Part shown: positions 35,101 to 47,609 of the stretch, piece after piece | Layout: each line of letters opens with the position of its first letter | Position numbering within the stretch: the first letter of the stretch is position 1 | DNA from: Pelecanus crispus | Lineage: Eukaryota > Chordata > Aves > Pelecaniformes > Pelecanidae | Direction of reading: 5' to 3' | Length of the DNA stretch: 64,000 nucleotides | Assembly: GCF_030463565.1 (NCBI RefSeq) | Contig: NC_134660.1 | Location: forward strand, 1,042,001-1,106,000 | The notes under the pieces: model-generated | Told to the model about the DNA's origin: nothing | Database searches by the model: none | What the model saw: only the letters and a program-made list of their open reading frames with translations | Made by a program: the position numbers and the translations under genes

Positions 35101-38100
35101 GTAAAGAGCATTAAAATAAATACACTAATGTGGTATAGCAAAGTCTCACTCCTCAGGCTCATGAAGAGTAAAAGGTGGAAGAGGCTGAAAGGAGGAACAG
35201 CAACTGTGATCTTGTAAGTCTGGGGGTTTGGCAGGGCTTGTTGTTTATATTGCTCCATTGAGAGTCATTCATTTTGCACTTAACCCTGTTAAGAGAGCAC
35301 TCAGCCACTCACAGATATGCCCTTCCTTGGCCTAGTTTTCATCTGATTAGAGGCAAAAAGACCTCATGTATCTGACAAATTGCTTCACTGGATAAGGCGA
35401 TTTCTTTTTCAAACCCAGTTTCAGAAAATTTACATTTATTTACTACATATTAACAAAACCGTAGGTAAGGAGGCACTGCCCCTGTCCAAAGCACTCACAT
35501 CTGCCTTGACAGAAGAAGGATTTGAGGCTATTGTTTCATGTTTCCTCTACCAGCAGCAGAACAAATATGATCCATCGTCTCATTCTGCCTGATCTCCGTC
35601 CTTGTGCCTGTAGCCTACTGCTGTGAATCGTGCCCGTCCGGTGTTCAGCACTCATACTTTGAACTTCACCCGTGGAATTATGTTAGAAAAATGCTGGGGG
35701 GAAAACGTGCTGGTTTGTTGTGATTTTTAACAACTTTACAGCACTTTCCAGGTCTGCTGCAGAGGTGGCTATGGACGCTGTTCAATTGTTTGCTGTTCAG
35801 TTCCTCGCTGTTCAATTGTTTTAGTTCGAAGTGGGCAGTCACTGAGGGAAGGTGGGGAATGAGCAGCTGACCGAGCAAGGGATGAAAACCTCTGCCCCAG
35901 CAGAATAGCAGCATGAAAGAAAATTAAAAGGTAACCAGTGTCTCATCCTCACGGTTTTTTAGCTCATTTTTAACAGTAGCCTTCTGTAACAGACTGAGCC
36001 GATGCTCTGCGTTTCACTGACCTCAGCAATGTTGCACCAAGAATGAATTTAGTCCATACCATCAATCTGATTTTGAATCAGCTCCTGATACAAGCTATTT
36101 AGCCTTGTGAGACAGATGTGCCTGCGTTAAGGAAGATAATTCCAATGTAGGACATAAATAAAATATTAGTCTTTTCATATACCTTAATAGAAGTTTTGGT
36201 AGAAATAAAGCTACCCACTCCAAGACTGTTCCTATGTAAAAGTACAGTACAATGTAAGTCGCTGGAAAGTACCACATATATGACATGTGGTTAATCAGGT
36301 CACTGTGAGAAGGATTATGTGAGCCTGGAAAGGGGTCATGAATTGCCTCCTTGCTCTTTTTCTAGTAGCTAGATTCTCAGCACGGTGATTCATGGCTGTG
36401 CGAATACCCACACAGTGGAAGGCAGAGGGATTTCGGAGTTGAAAGGAGATCTGCTTGCAGGTGGAGGGAGAAATTTCAGGGTTTTTCAGAGACTTAAATA
36501 CTGGAAGAATAGTTATGCATAAAGGAGAAGGAAGAAGCACTCGTTCAGCATAATAACTAAAGGTTGAGGGGCAGCAATCAAGGCAATCGGTACCTCTTTT
36601 TTTCATCCTTCAGTTCTGGAACCAAACGTATGTGAAAATGAAGCATGCCATGTTAGAAACACTGTCTGCACAAAGCATCGCTAATGGATTGGGAAAATGC
36701 GGTTATGACAACAGTGTTGTGGGTAGGGAAACAGGCACGCTTGTTGCTAGTCGGCTGAGGTGATCGTCTGTGTCACTGCACCTCTCTGGATACCTTCAGG
36801 CCGTCCGTCACCGCTCACCTCAGTTCTGGAAAAGTGAATTTCATTGAGCTATTCTTTTTCGAAGTCATCTATTTCAATAGCAGAATCTCAATAAAAGAGG
36901 TTCTATGCCTGCATAAAGGAAGTTTCTGAGCTGTACAGTTCTTGTCTTGTGTCACTGTGGAAAAAGAAAAAGGATATGAACTAATACTTTCCTTTTTTGG
37001 TTTAATAGTGGTATCAGTTTAGGTATTAAAATGGCCAGATTTGTAAATGTAGTCAGGAACCAGCAAAGCAAAGCAGCTGGTTTCAGAAGAACTGGATTTT
37101 TGAAAGTTCTTCAGTGTGCTGTATGCGGCCCTGACAGGCGAGCTAGACAGGATGGGATAACCTTGGGAGCAAGTGCACCAGGAATGCACTTTTTGTTTAA
37201 TGGCTTGAACGGGAGCTGGCCATTTCTGGCTTCTACCTAATGGCTAAATGCTTAAAAATCTGTCCCAAGCTGTTACAAAAGCTTAGTCCTTTGAAAGCCT
37301 CTAACACATAATCCCACAGATGGTTATTACTTCTGAAAAATCAGATTAATCCAATTAAGTGCCAAGCCAGAGTTAGACTCCTTTAAAAATCTGATCAAAA
37401 GAGACTATAACAACTGCACCTTTTTATTTAAGTTGAGGAAAACCAGCCAAGCTCATATTACAAAAAAAAAAATAAGCCACTGTCCGCTTGGTCTGGCTGC
37501 AAAGCACATTTTCAATAAGTTTATGCTCTAACAAGCTGTATCAGTTTCATCTCAGTAGATCTGATGGTTATTGAACAGTGTTCAGTGTTCTGGAGGGTGC
37601 CAGGCGCATAATTGTTTTTACAACACTGTAAAATGAATCAGACTGAAATTAGTGTCACTCAGCAGAATCACTTTCCTTCCCTTTAAATTACTTAATCTGA
37701 GGGTTAATCAAAAAGAAAATGGAGTTTTGACACTGCCCTTCAGCTAAGGGCAAGTACAGGTTCAGTTGTCTTCACCTCATTTGGCTCGGAAGAGATGGTT
37801 TACAATATCTGCGCTTGTACATGTGCCACTTCCCTGCTGCTCATCCGGGGGGCAGGCAGGACGGTGCTGACGTGTCAGTGCTTCCCACCTAGAAGTCAAG
37901 CTGGCAGAAGGAAGCCGATGCCAGTTTTTCATTTTAATGCCCATGAAATGGGAGCTAGCAAAGAGGAAAAAGCGAGGGAAAAGGGTCTTTCTGTGGGGAA
38001 GGTCCTCGCAAGGGTGGGCTGGCAGCTTCATCTGTTGTAAAGCGCAGCAGCTCTCACCCCGCCTTTGCTGCGGCTGGAGCTCGCAGCCGAGGAGGTGCGC

Positions 38101-41000
38101 AGGGCTAATGCAGCTCAGATATGCCATTGTGTGCAAATACCATATACCGTCTCCTTGATTTCTCTGGTATAAATTGGCTCCTTGCTGGGAGAAGCCAAAC
38201 CTCCTTTGTTCTGCCCACTTTGAATTGTGTATTTTGGAAGCAATTCCACCAAGTGTCTCTGCCTTGAGGGCTTTCAGCTCTCACTGTATGTGACTATTGC
38301 TTTGTTCCGATCATTCATTGCAGCAGGTTTATTATTTTTCACTCCTTCATATTTTGTATGCACGCAGGTTTCAGTGGCATTTATTAGTAGCATGTTTTTA
38401 GAACAACGTCTGGCTGATGAGTTATATCAATAACAGCTGGGCAAAGTAAGATGATCATGAGCTATAATTATTATATACAGCAATACTGTCAACTAAAGGC
38501 TCCGAGGAATGATCTAGGCTAGAGGATATCTGTAGTTTCAATAGTGCATAATCCCTTTGCAACAATACAATTATGCAAAATGAGATTAAAGGGTTTATCT
38601 GCATGTGAAAATTGCATCAGTTTCCATTCATATTGCTTTTCAGCTGGTGTAGATAATATTTGTCCTCTGATAGCTTCGTTTCAAGAGCTAGTGGCACAAC
38701 AAGCCTGGGCTTCCATTTTTCCTGCTTCCCCAAAAGAAATGGTACATCGGGGGAATTTTGGTCTTTTTGGGTTGACTTCAGAGAGCCCCTTCTTAGACAA
38801 CTGGTCTGCTAAGGCTGAGCTGCGGACGGTCAGTCCTCCTCCATCCTATGAATGACCACCAGTTAATTCAATTTTAACACAGTCCAGTCATGACCATAAG
38901 CCGTTGCAGTCCAGCACAAGCAATGCGGATAACCTGCTGCAAGGCTAGGGCAGGGCTCTCGGGATACACCCACGGAACAGAGAGAAAGGTGAGTGCAGCA
39001 GCAGAAGACGTACCCACCCCGGCTTTAGTACAATAACAACAGGAGCAACACCAGAATAACAGAGGCTTAACGCAGGGCAGGAGCCAAAACATTTGCTCAG
39101 CACCTTTCAGGGGCCTGCAATTCCAGCTACCAGCCTGTGTAGGAGGGTGCAAGTCTCCGCTCGTATGCGTGGAGGAGCTGTGCCGCTCCCGAGGCACATC
39201 CCCTCCGTCAGGAACATGTGATTGGGATTTAATTAGTTCCAGTGCATATGGGATGGATTCTTTCATTACAACATATATCTGAAGATTTATATTCTGGCAG
39301 AGACAGGGAGGGATGTAGCTTGTGGAGTGCTCTGACGCCTTTCTGCTGAAACTGTTCTAGATTTCCTTCCCCACAGCAGAGCCAGGAGAGGCATTGTGTC
39401 TGAAGTCGCTGGGTTGTTATACCCAAGAAGCGTAGGGTCAGGGGGAGCCAATACAGAGTTTTTGGAATATCCAAGATAAAACCCCTCTACCTTTAGGAAG
39501 GGTACCAGCCGTTATGGTCTAAGGAAAGTGTCGTCTTTGCAGGCAGTAAAAAAAGGGGGAGCTCAAGAGAAGAGATGGTTACAGTAAACCAGCCATGAGG
39601 AAATGATATTTACTTCTTAATCTCTTTTCTTAAGCAACAACCGATAGTGTTCCTGACACGTGTTCAGTAATGAATGGAAAAGAGGAAGCCACTGATGGCA
39701 ATGTCACACACCCTGCTTTTAACAGTTGGGGCCTGGGCGCAGAAATGCGTGATTACATTAAGTCACACGGGTGGCAACATTGCTCACAACCACGGAGGAC
39801 CAGCAAGCAGCATTTATTGGTCCTGGCATTCATAAAACCATCCGGCGCTGCCTGATGTCTTGCGGTACGTGACTAGTCAGCAGGAGAAGTTGTACATCAT
39901 GACAGCGGAAAGGCGACATTAATTGTGAACCATCTGTCAGACGGGTGCTTTGGAAGGGCTCTGATGTGGTGTACACGCTACGCAAGGAGGGAGAACCCAG
40001 ATCTGCCTCTCCTGGTGCATATGAATTGGTGTGGGCACAGGTATTGCAAAGCCGAGATTACCTTGGCAGTGGGAAGAGAGTGACCGGCCAATGCAGTCTC
40101 CTGCGGCATGGGTGTGCAAGCGCGTGCAAACAGTCCGCCTCTCTTGCTGTAAAGAAGCTGGTCTGGATGATGCAGGAAGGGCATTTGTGGAAGGGAACGA
40201 CTGAAAATGTTTTTTGAAGGGCTTTCTAGTGTGGCAGTGAATAACTCTGGCATGGTGAATCTTTTTTTCCCTATATTATGCTTTGGAAATCAGAGTTATT
40301 CCCTGACTGCATTGATCAGCAGCGAGAATTGGACTAAAATGAGAAGAGCACGGTCCGGGACCACCAAAATGTTGAGGGCAGGCTCCTGGGGAGGCTGCGA
40401 GGTGTCCCCGCAGGGAGCTGGGGCGCAGCCCGGGCGTACGGCCGTGTGCCTGGCGCTGGCCGTACCCGACCCGCGGCTGCTTTGGAAATGTTGGCGCCGC
40501 GTGGTTCAATATCTAGACTTCTAAGAATACCATGCAAGCTAAGAAAATCAGAATTCTGAAAACAGGGCATTTTTGAGTGGAAAGCATGATCTGTAGACGA
40601 CTCCAAACAGGGCACGAACACCTGGCACGAGACACGGAGAACTGTGTCTGGGAAGAATTGCACCAGCCACGGGAACAAGGGAAAGTAACTTAGGTGCACA
40701 CAGAAATAAACGGTAGAAAAAATCTTTAACGTAGCTTTCCTAATGCCATGCACGTGTGGTTTATTTTTTTTATTTATGACCACGGTAATCTGTTTAATTT
40801 TTTACATCCTGATTGTTTGATAATTAAGAAAGAAAAGTGATTCTCCTTGCTGGAGGACAGGAAGCCGTAGAGATCGCCTGGAAATTAAGATGTGCAAAGG
40901 TATAAATCGGGTTGGGAAAGGCTGCTGAAAGATGCCTTTTTCCATTTCCATTGACGTTTCATGAGGACACGAATGACCCAACGGGATAAGTTTTGAGTTT
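32200..41000. other. Intergenic between TTLL6 remnant and HOXB13, no gene recognised
   Basis: Mostly AT-rich, with short reading frames lacking any family match. I looked for later TTLL6 exons and found none I can support; a short RLKREK-like stretch near 33815 is too short to use. Regulatory elements of HOXB13 may lie here but cannot be called from one sequence. Confidence 0.5.
32299..32314 (+). promoter_or_regulatory. CTCF-like motif (copy 2)
   Basis: TGGCCGGCAGAGGGGG, near-identical to the segment at 20354-20369 and in the same orientation; the two flank the TTLL6 remnant. Confidence 0.3.
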
Positions 41001-41575
41001 TTCCAGCCAGAGCCAAGGGTCTATCCCCTGTTCACGCCCGGGATCCCAAGGACCCCCGGACCCCGTGGGATAAATTTACTGGGAAGAAGAAAAAGGGAAG
41101 AAAATGAAACCGAAGTAAAACACAATTCAGCGGTGGAGGCTGAGTCGTTCACAAACAAACCCCTCCGGAAATTAATGGCTCTCTTGGCACCCCGGGGCAC
41201 CCCGGGCACCTTCAACTTTGGCTCATTTTTAATCATCGGGATAATTAACACAAAACGAAGCCCTTACCTTCGCGGGTGGGAGCTCGCTCCCTCCGCCAGC
41301 CCACAGCGCGGGAAGGAGCCGGTTACCGGCGGCAGCGGTGCGGGGGGGAGCGGACCCCCAGAGAGGGCCCGGGGGAGCCTCAGAGCTAGCGGCGCCCAAA
41401 CGGGAGGGGCAACCCAGCCGGTTGCCCCGGGCGAGCTGGAGCTGCCCGTCGGGGGGGGGTTAGGGCAACTCCGGCCGCACAGGGGCTACCTGAGGAAAGA
41501 GGTTTAAACAAAAATCTTAACCGATTTTATAGCTATTTCTCTGTTTTGCAGTGTTAGCTCAGTACTTCGTTGTTG

Positions 41576-41812
41576 GGGTTTTGGGGTGGGGTGGTTTTTT
41601 TTGTTGGTTTGGGGTTTGGTTTGGGTTTTTTTTGTTGGTTTGGGGGTTGGTTTGGGGTTTTTTTGTTGGTTTGGGGTTTTTTTTTTGTTGGTTTGGGTTT
41701 GGGTTTTTTTTTTTTTGTTGGTTTGGGGTTTGGGTTTGGGATTTTTTTTTTGTTGGTTTGGGGTTCGGTTTTGGGTTTGGGTTTTTTGGTTTGGTTTTTT
41801 TTTTTGCGTTTT
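41576..41812 (+). repeat. G/T-rich tandem repeat (TTGGTTTGGG-type)
   Basis: About 235 bp built from TTTTTTTGTTGGTTTGGGG-like units of 18-24 bp, T and G only apart from a few bases. Many GGG/GGGG tracts allow G-quadruplex folding on the plus strand. Confidence 0.85.
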
Positions 41813-41999
41813 GGCACGCACTAATAAACGAAGGAGCAAGAAACCTTTCCTATCCGCTGCGTGCACTGCAACAGAGGGAACGTGGGTTTGGGGCTTCAGC
41901 AGCGCGGTGCTTGCGGAGCTGCCCCGACGGCGTCCTCCCGCGCGCTGCTGTGCGGGTGCAGGGCTTAACCAGGCGGATCGTCGGGATGATGTTTCGTTA

Positions 42000-44900
42000 A
42001 TTAGTATTATTATAACGTATGTAATGCGGTAAGATTGTAATATTTATCAATATAGTTATTACTGTATCGATATTAACAACACTAGCATCATGGTTGAGGT
42101 CAATGGTAATTCGTGTGCTTATTAATGGAATAGATTGATAAATGCGCTTCAGTTGCTTAAACCTCTCAGGGAAGCTCTCAAAGGGATATCGGGTCTTGGC
42201 TGTAATTAGAGGGTCTTAATTTTGCTCTCCCCGCGGGCCAGAGTGGAAGCAGTGGTTTCCCCCCGTGGGAAGCTCCGCGCTTTGCCGTGTCCCGAGCACC
42301 GGGAAAACCAGCAAGGGCAGGGAGGGGAATCCCGGGGGGGTCTGGGCCGGCGTGAGTCGAGCCGGCACCGGGTCAAAAAGGGTATTGGGTCAAAAAAAAA
42401 AAACCAAAACACAACCAAAAAACCAGAAGCTCTATGGAGATGTGGCCGCGGTAAGCGTCCCGGCTGGTTTGCGGCGCAGCTCGCCTGCGGTGTTACCCGC
42501 ACCGCGGCGGCGAAGGGAAAACACGAGGAATTTCCTTGTTTTTTAGGGAAAACGAGTGCAAACGGCTCGGGGCACGGATGCTCACGCTGCCAGGAGCCGC
42601 GGAGCGCCCTGGCTGCTCTGCCACGGGCACGCTCGGGGCAGCGACCGCCGGTACCGGCACCGCGCCCACCCGGGACCCCCGCCGGGGTGGGTGAGCTGGG
42701 GCGTGTGGCCACGGGCAGCCGCGTCCCGCTTCAGCTGCCGCCGCGGGGCACCGCTCGGAGCGGCTGCCTTCAGCCCTAGCGCCGTGATTCCCGCAGCCAC
42801 AGGACCTGCGGCTCCTGCCCCCCGCCCCGAGCCCCCGGCCCCAGCGCTCGCTCCCGAAACCGGGAGAAGGCGCCGCGACCGCCGGGCTCGGGGGACGGGG
42901 CTCTCCCTGTGCTTTGCCCTTTGGGAGGGGGCGGGTGTTTCTGCGGAGCGGGACAGAAAGCATCCGAGCTCGTCCTTCCCGCAACCAAGTCCCGCCGTGG
43001 CGTGCACGCCTGGGACCGATGTAGTCCGGCACGCCTTGCGAACGCACCGGGCACTCGCCCCCCGGCCAACGCTTGGCGTTATTCTTCCTCCACCATTCTG
43101 GCGAGTAACGCGTGGGCGTTTCACGGATTCGCAGCAACGCCTTTATCCCCCAAACCCGCGTGGATTCGGCGCCAGCTGGCCAGCCCAGCAGCCGGGGCCG
43201 CGCCGCGGGGAAGCCGCCAGCCCGGCCTCGAAAAAATGCCAGGAAATACCTGGGTTTGCATTTCGGGTTCCCTTGAAGGCTAAAAAGCTCTTTAGGTCGC
43301 CGTAGCCCCCCGAGCCCCCGCTGCAGCCCGGGGCTGCGTGTCTGCCCCCGCCGCCTCCCTCCCTGCCTCCCCGGCCTTCCTCCCCACCCTCCTCCTCCTC
43401 CTCCCCGCCGCACCGGGCGGCCCCGGCCGCCGCCCCTGCAATAAGGAAAGGGGCGGGAGGGGGGAGGGGGCGGAGACGACCTTTGAGCCCCCCATCCCCG
43501 CTCCCCGCCCCCCGACACCCGCCCACGCCCCGCGGGGACCCGGGCGCCCTGCGGGGAGAGCCGGGGGGGGCCCGGCGCCCAGCGCCAGCCCGGGGGGGCA
43601 GAGCCGGGGGCACCCGCGGGGGTCCCGGCCCTCCCCGGCCCGCCCGTGGGCTCTGCGGAGGGCAGCGAGGTACAGGGTGCAAGCAGCCGAAAGCGGTGGG
43701 GAGCGGGGGCCGGGGATGCGGGGCCAGCAGTGGGGATGCTCGGGGGCTTTGCTGCCCGCCCCGTCTGGCTGAGCCTGGCAGGGTGGGCAGGGGGGCGAAG
43801 GGGCAGCATCGGGGAAGAGGGGCTCCGCCGGCCCGGTTCGGCCTCAGAGTGTTCCAGCGACGCGCGTCTCGTGCTGTGCTCTCAGCCCTTCCCTGTCGAT
43901 CTTCCCACCTCACGCTGGGGTCTCAAACTGGATGCAGGGGCTGAGGAGGGGCCAGGAGGAGCCCTGCTCTCAACCCGTGAATTACGGAATAAGTAGAAAT
44001 GTGTAAAAATGCGTTAAAACCCACCAGGATGGGGATGTCTCTCCCTGTCCCCCACGATGCTGCAGCCCAGGGCCCACCAGAGCTCTAGGCCGGTGCCGGC
44101 GTGACGCTCTGTCCCTTTCCATGCTGTGTCCGTCTGTCCTGGCTGGGAGTCACCCCCCGCTGCAGTGCAGTGAGCAGGGGAGGCAGGAGAGACCTCCAGA
44201 CCTGATCCGGCAGCGGCAATGGCAATGGCAGCGCTGAGGGCAATGCACAGGTCCTCCAGCCACTGTGGTAATCTCTTGGCCGCCTCTGCATCCCGAAGCC
44301 TCCCAGCACGCCGTGGTCTCTGCCCTGCCGGGGCCATGCTGAGCCCGGCCCTGTGCCCGCGGGTGACCCCGTTTAGGCATTGCTGATCTGCTGCCGGGGT
44401 CAGGAAGGCAGAAGAAGCCTGAATGCAGCACTTGGTCACTTTTTGAATATACCCAGATCTCTCCCTGCAGCACAGGTGAGAAACACACAAGATTCGGCCG
44501 GAAAAGCAGCAACGCTGCACCCCGGACACCTCCGTGGGGCATTTCCACAGTGTGGCTGCCCTGAGGAGTTCAGATCCCCAATATTTGACCTGTCTGAAGA
44601 CCCAAAGGCCTGGGGAGGTTTTGCCAGGAATAGCAGGAGACATAATTCCCGTTGCCGTGGTCGCTGCAGGCCTGGGGACCCCAGTCACCGTCCTGCCGGC
44701 CTGAGCACCTCCGGTGCCCAGCCTGGGACAAGGTGCAGCCACCGCTCATCATCTTCCTGTGATTTATGATCCGTCCTACTGAGCGCAGCGAGGCTTCGCT
44801 GGCGTAGGGCATGAATCACGCCAGGCACGTGAGTTAGGGCCTGGCCCTCCGTGGAGATCATGGTATCCATGGCCCGGTCTGAAAGACAAAGCTCTTATGT

Positions 44901-47300
44901 TTGGATTTCTACCCTAGGGAGAAATCTCTGACCTAGCAGAGATACCAGAAAAGAGAGCAACCACCCAGCGAGCGCGGCGGGGCTGTGCTGGAGCAGAGGC
45001 ACGGCGCGGTTATAGCTTTGCCTGTGCGTTTGTGCTACGAGGGACGGGGATTCCTCTGGTTCCCACCCCCGGGCTGCCCCATGCCCAGGGCCCCAGCAGT
45101 GATGTGCCCGGTGCGGCAGAGCTGCTCCTGCCCTGGCTGGGTACCACCAGCTTCCCCTCCGGCAGGGCACGTTTTTGAGAACAGGCTTTAAAATCTTCCT
45201 GATTCCACCAGAAATGTGGCTCACCTCCAGCCCCTCCACGCACGCGGTCAAGCTGTGCCCCCTCGCAGGCTGCCCGCAGCACCCACACCCGGCTGCGGAT
45301 CCCAGCAGCGGTGGAGGGAGCAGCAGGGAAGGATCCCAGCAGCTCCTACCAAATGAAACATCAGAAGCGGGGCTTAAAAGCCAGGCGCAAAGTAACTCCC
45401 CTTTTCTCCCACAACAGCTGAAATAAATTGCTTTAGCTGAGCAGGAACTTGGGGAACACAGAGTTCGTCCCTGGTGCGTGCGGCGATGGGCGCACACTGC
45501 CGGGCTCGGCGCCCACAGGGAATCGTGCTCAGGCGCAAGGTCTGCTCCGGCTGGGCGGGACGGACGGGATGCACAGCCGTGGTGCACGACACACGTACAC
45601 ACATGTACAGGGGATGGGGTGCGCAGAGGCGCGCATTTTTGCCGTATTTAAAGGGCGTTTGAAGAGCTGGGTTGCGCGCAGAGCCAGCACGGCCAGAGAC
45701 GCCCAGCTGCATTTATGCGGGGATAATCAAACATCTCTATCTGCGGTAGACAGAGAGATAAAATACAAACATATTGTAGAATGCATTTGTATTTTGTCTC
45801 TCCGCTCGCGGGCAGGAGCATTTGCTCCACGAGCTGCACCCAGGCCGCAGCCCCTCCGCTCCCCCCAGGCCTCTGCTCCGCGGGTAGAGCCACCACTCCT
45901 CTTCCTCTCCCGAGGCAGGCGCGGGCTCAGGGCTGGTCCCCTTTGAAGTTTCAGCCTCCCTGGCCGAGGAGCTGGGGCCGGGGGAGCCGGGACTGCAGCG
46001 GGGGGTGCAGGAGGTGGGAAGGGGGCTCACGGAGGGGCATTTTCCGAGGCGGTGGTGGGGTTTGGGGCTGGGAGCGGGGGGCACCAGCAGCTGCGGCCTT
46101 TGGGGAGCCACCACGGTATTTCGTTTGCCATTTTGGCGAGCGGGAGAGGGAGACCCAATCTGGAGGTTTCAGGTGGGACAGCCTGGGAGCAAGGGGTGAG
46201 TGGGCCGAGGTGGAGCCCGGCCCTCCCGCTTTCTCAAAGGGAAACTAAAGGGCAGGGAAGGAGCCCCCGGTCCAGCCCAGGGAGGGGAGCGGAGACCTGG
46301 GAGGTGCAGGGACAGCGAAAACCAGGTTAAACCGAACACCCCGAGTTTGAAATCACCCCACGTGTCGCCCTCAAAAGTGTGTGTGTGTGGGGTGTCAGAA
46401 GTGCGCTGCAGTGATTGCAGCGCCGGGGCTTCAGCACGGAGCGGGGATAAAAAGAGCAAAGAGAAGTCAGGCCATGCTCTCTGTTCCCATGCCAGCTGAT
46501 TTGTTCAAAGGATCCACGAGAAATGCGCTATAAAGTACAGATTCTGGCCCTCCAGGCATCAGGGAGAGAAATATTCGCACCTACATCCCCCGGGCTTCCG
46601 GGGATGCCTGTGGGGTGGGAAAGGAGGGGCCGGCGGTGAAGGGAGAAAAAAGAAATAAAAGATCAAAATGTTTGCCTTTATTTGATTTTTTCTTCCCAGA
46701 AATATTGCCAAAATCAGAAACCAAAGAGCTGGGCTCCCTTCCAGACCCAGAATTCAATTTTCCAACAATTGATTATTTCCAAACGTTAAGTCTTTAAGTA
46801 GTTCCAATTTTTTTTTCCCCCCCTTCAAACTGCTTTGGGGTTTGGATTGGTTTTGAGGTTTTTTTCCTTGTATTTTGTAATGACGGCCTCAAATTCAATT
46901 GCTTAAAAAAATCACAGACTGTTAAAAAGTTATTCCCCAGGTTTTTCGGATTCCAGATGGTATAAATATTAAATGGATCCTATCGAGAATATAATAAAAG
47001 AATAGTTGCAAACTAATAAGCGCATTTGATAATTTTAAGCCCGATCACAGAGAGGAGAGGGGAACTAGTAAAAGAAATCCTTTTTTTTTTCCTCTCCTTT
47101 AAAATAACCCCTTTCTTCTTGCTTTATTGTGACCTTAAATATTACACTGAAATTTTCTCCGTAAAATTGTCAAAGAACGGAAACCTTAGGATTAGTTTGG
47201 AAGCCGCATTTTAAACTATGTCCACGGCAAAGCCTGCTCGAAAATTTCCGACCGTGTTATAAAGAAGACGAACCGAAGGGAAGCGAGCTGAAGAGCACGA
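42000..47300. other. GC-rich HOXB13 upstream region, no gene recognised
   Basis: Long open frames occur on both strands (for example 42493-43809 minus) but are Arg/Pro/Gly/Ala-rich by-products of GC content and have no family match. CpG-dense blocks at 42.2-44 kb alternate with ordinary DNA. It could hold lncRNA starts or enhancers. Confidence 0.5.
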
Positions 47301-47564
47301 GGTACGCTGCACTTTCGGAAACCGGTGCTGCCTCTGAATAAATGAGCCGAAGGGCAGGATTTGGGGTGAAAAAGGCGATTTCCTTCCCCCCCCCGGCGCT
47401 GCCTCTGCCGGGGGCAGAGCCCGCCGGCCCCACGCACCCGAGGGCTCGGTGGGAAACGGGATCAAATCGTATTTCCACGGACCGGGGGCTCCGTGCGCTC
47501 CTGCTCCGGGGTGCCCGGGCGCGCCGGCCGCTGGATCCCGCTCCTCCTCCTCTTCCCCGGTTTG

Positions 47565-47609
<45 letters not shown>

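Noticed and set aside
41504-41866. Lys/Pro/Asn/Thr-rich frame on the minus strand
   Set aside because: Translation of the G/T-rich repeat.
42493-43809. 438-codon open frame on the minus strand upstream of HOXB13
   Set aside because: Low-complexity Arg/Pro/Ala/Gly composition, overlapping open frames on both strands, no recognisable domain.
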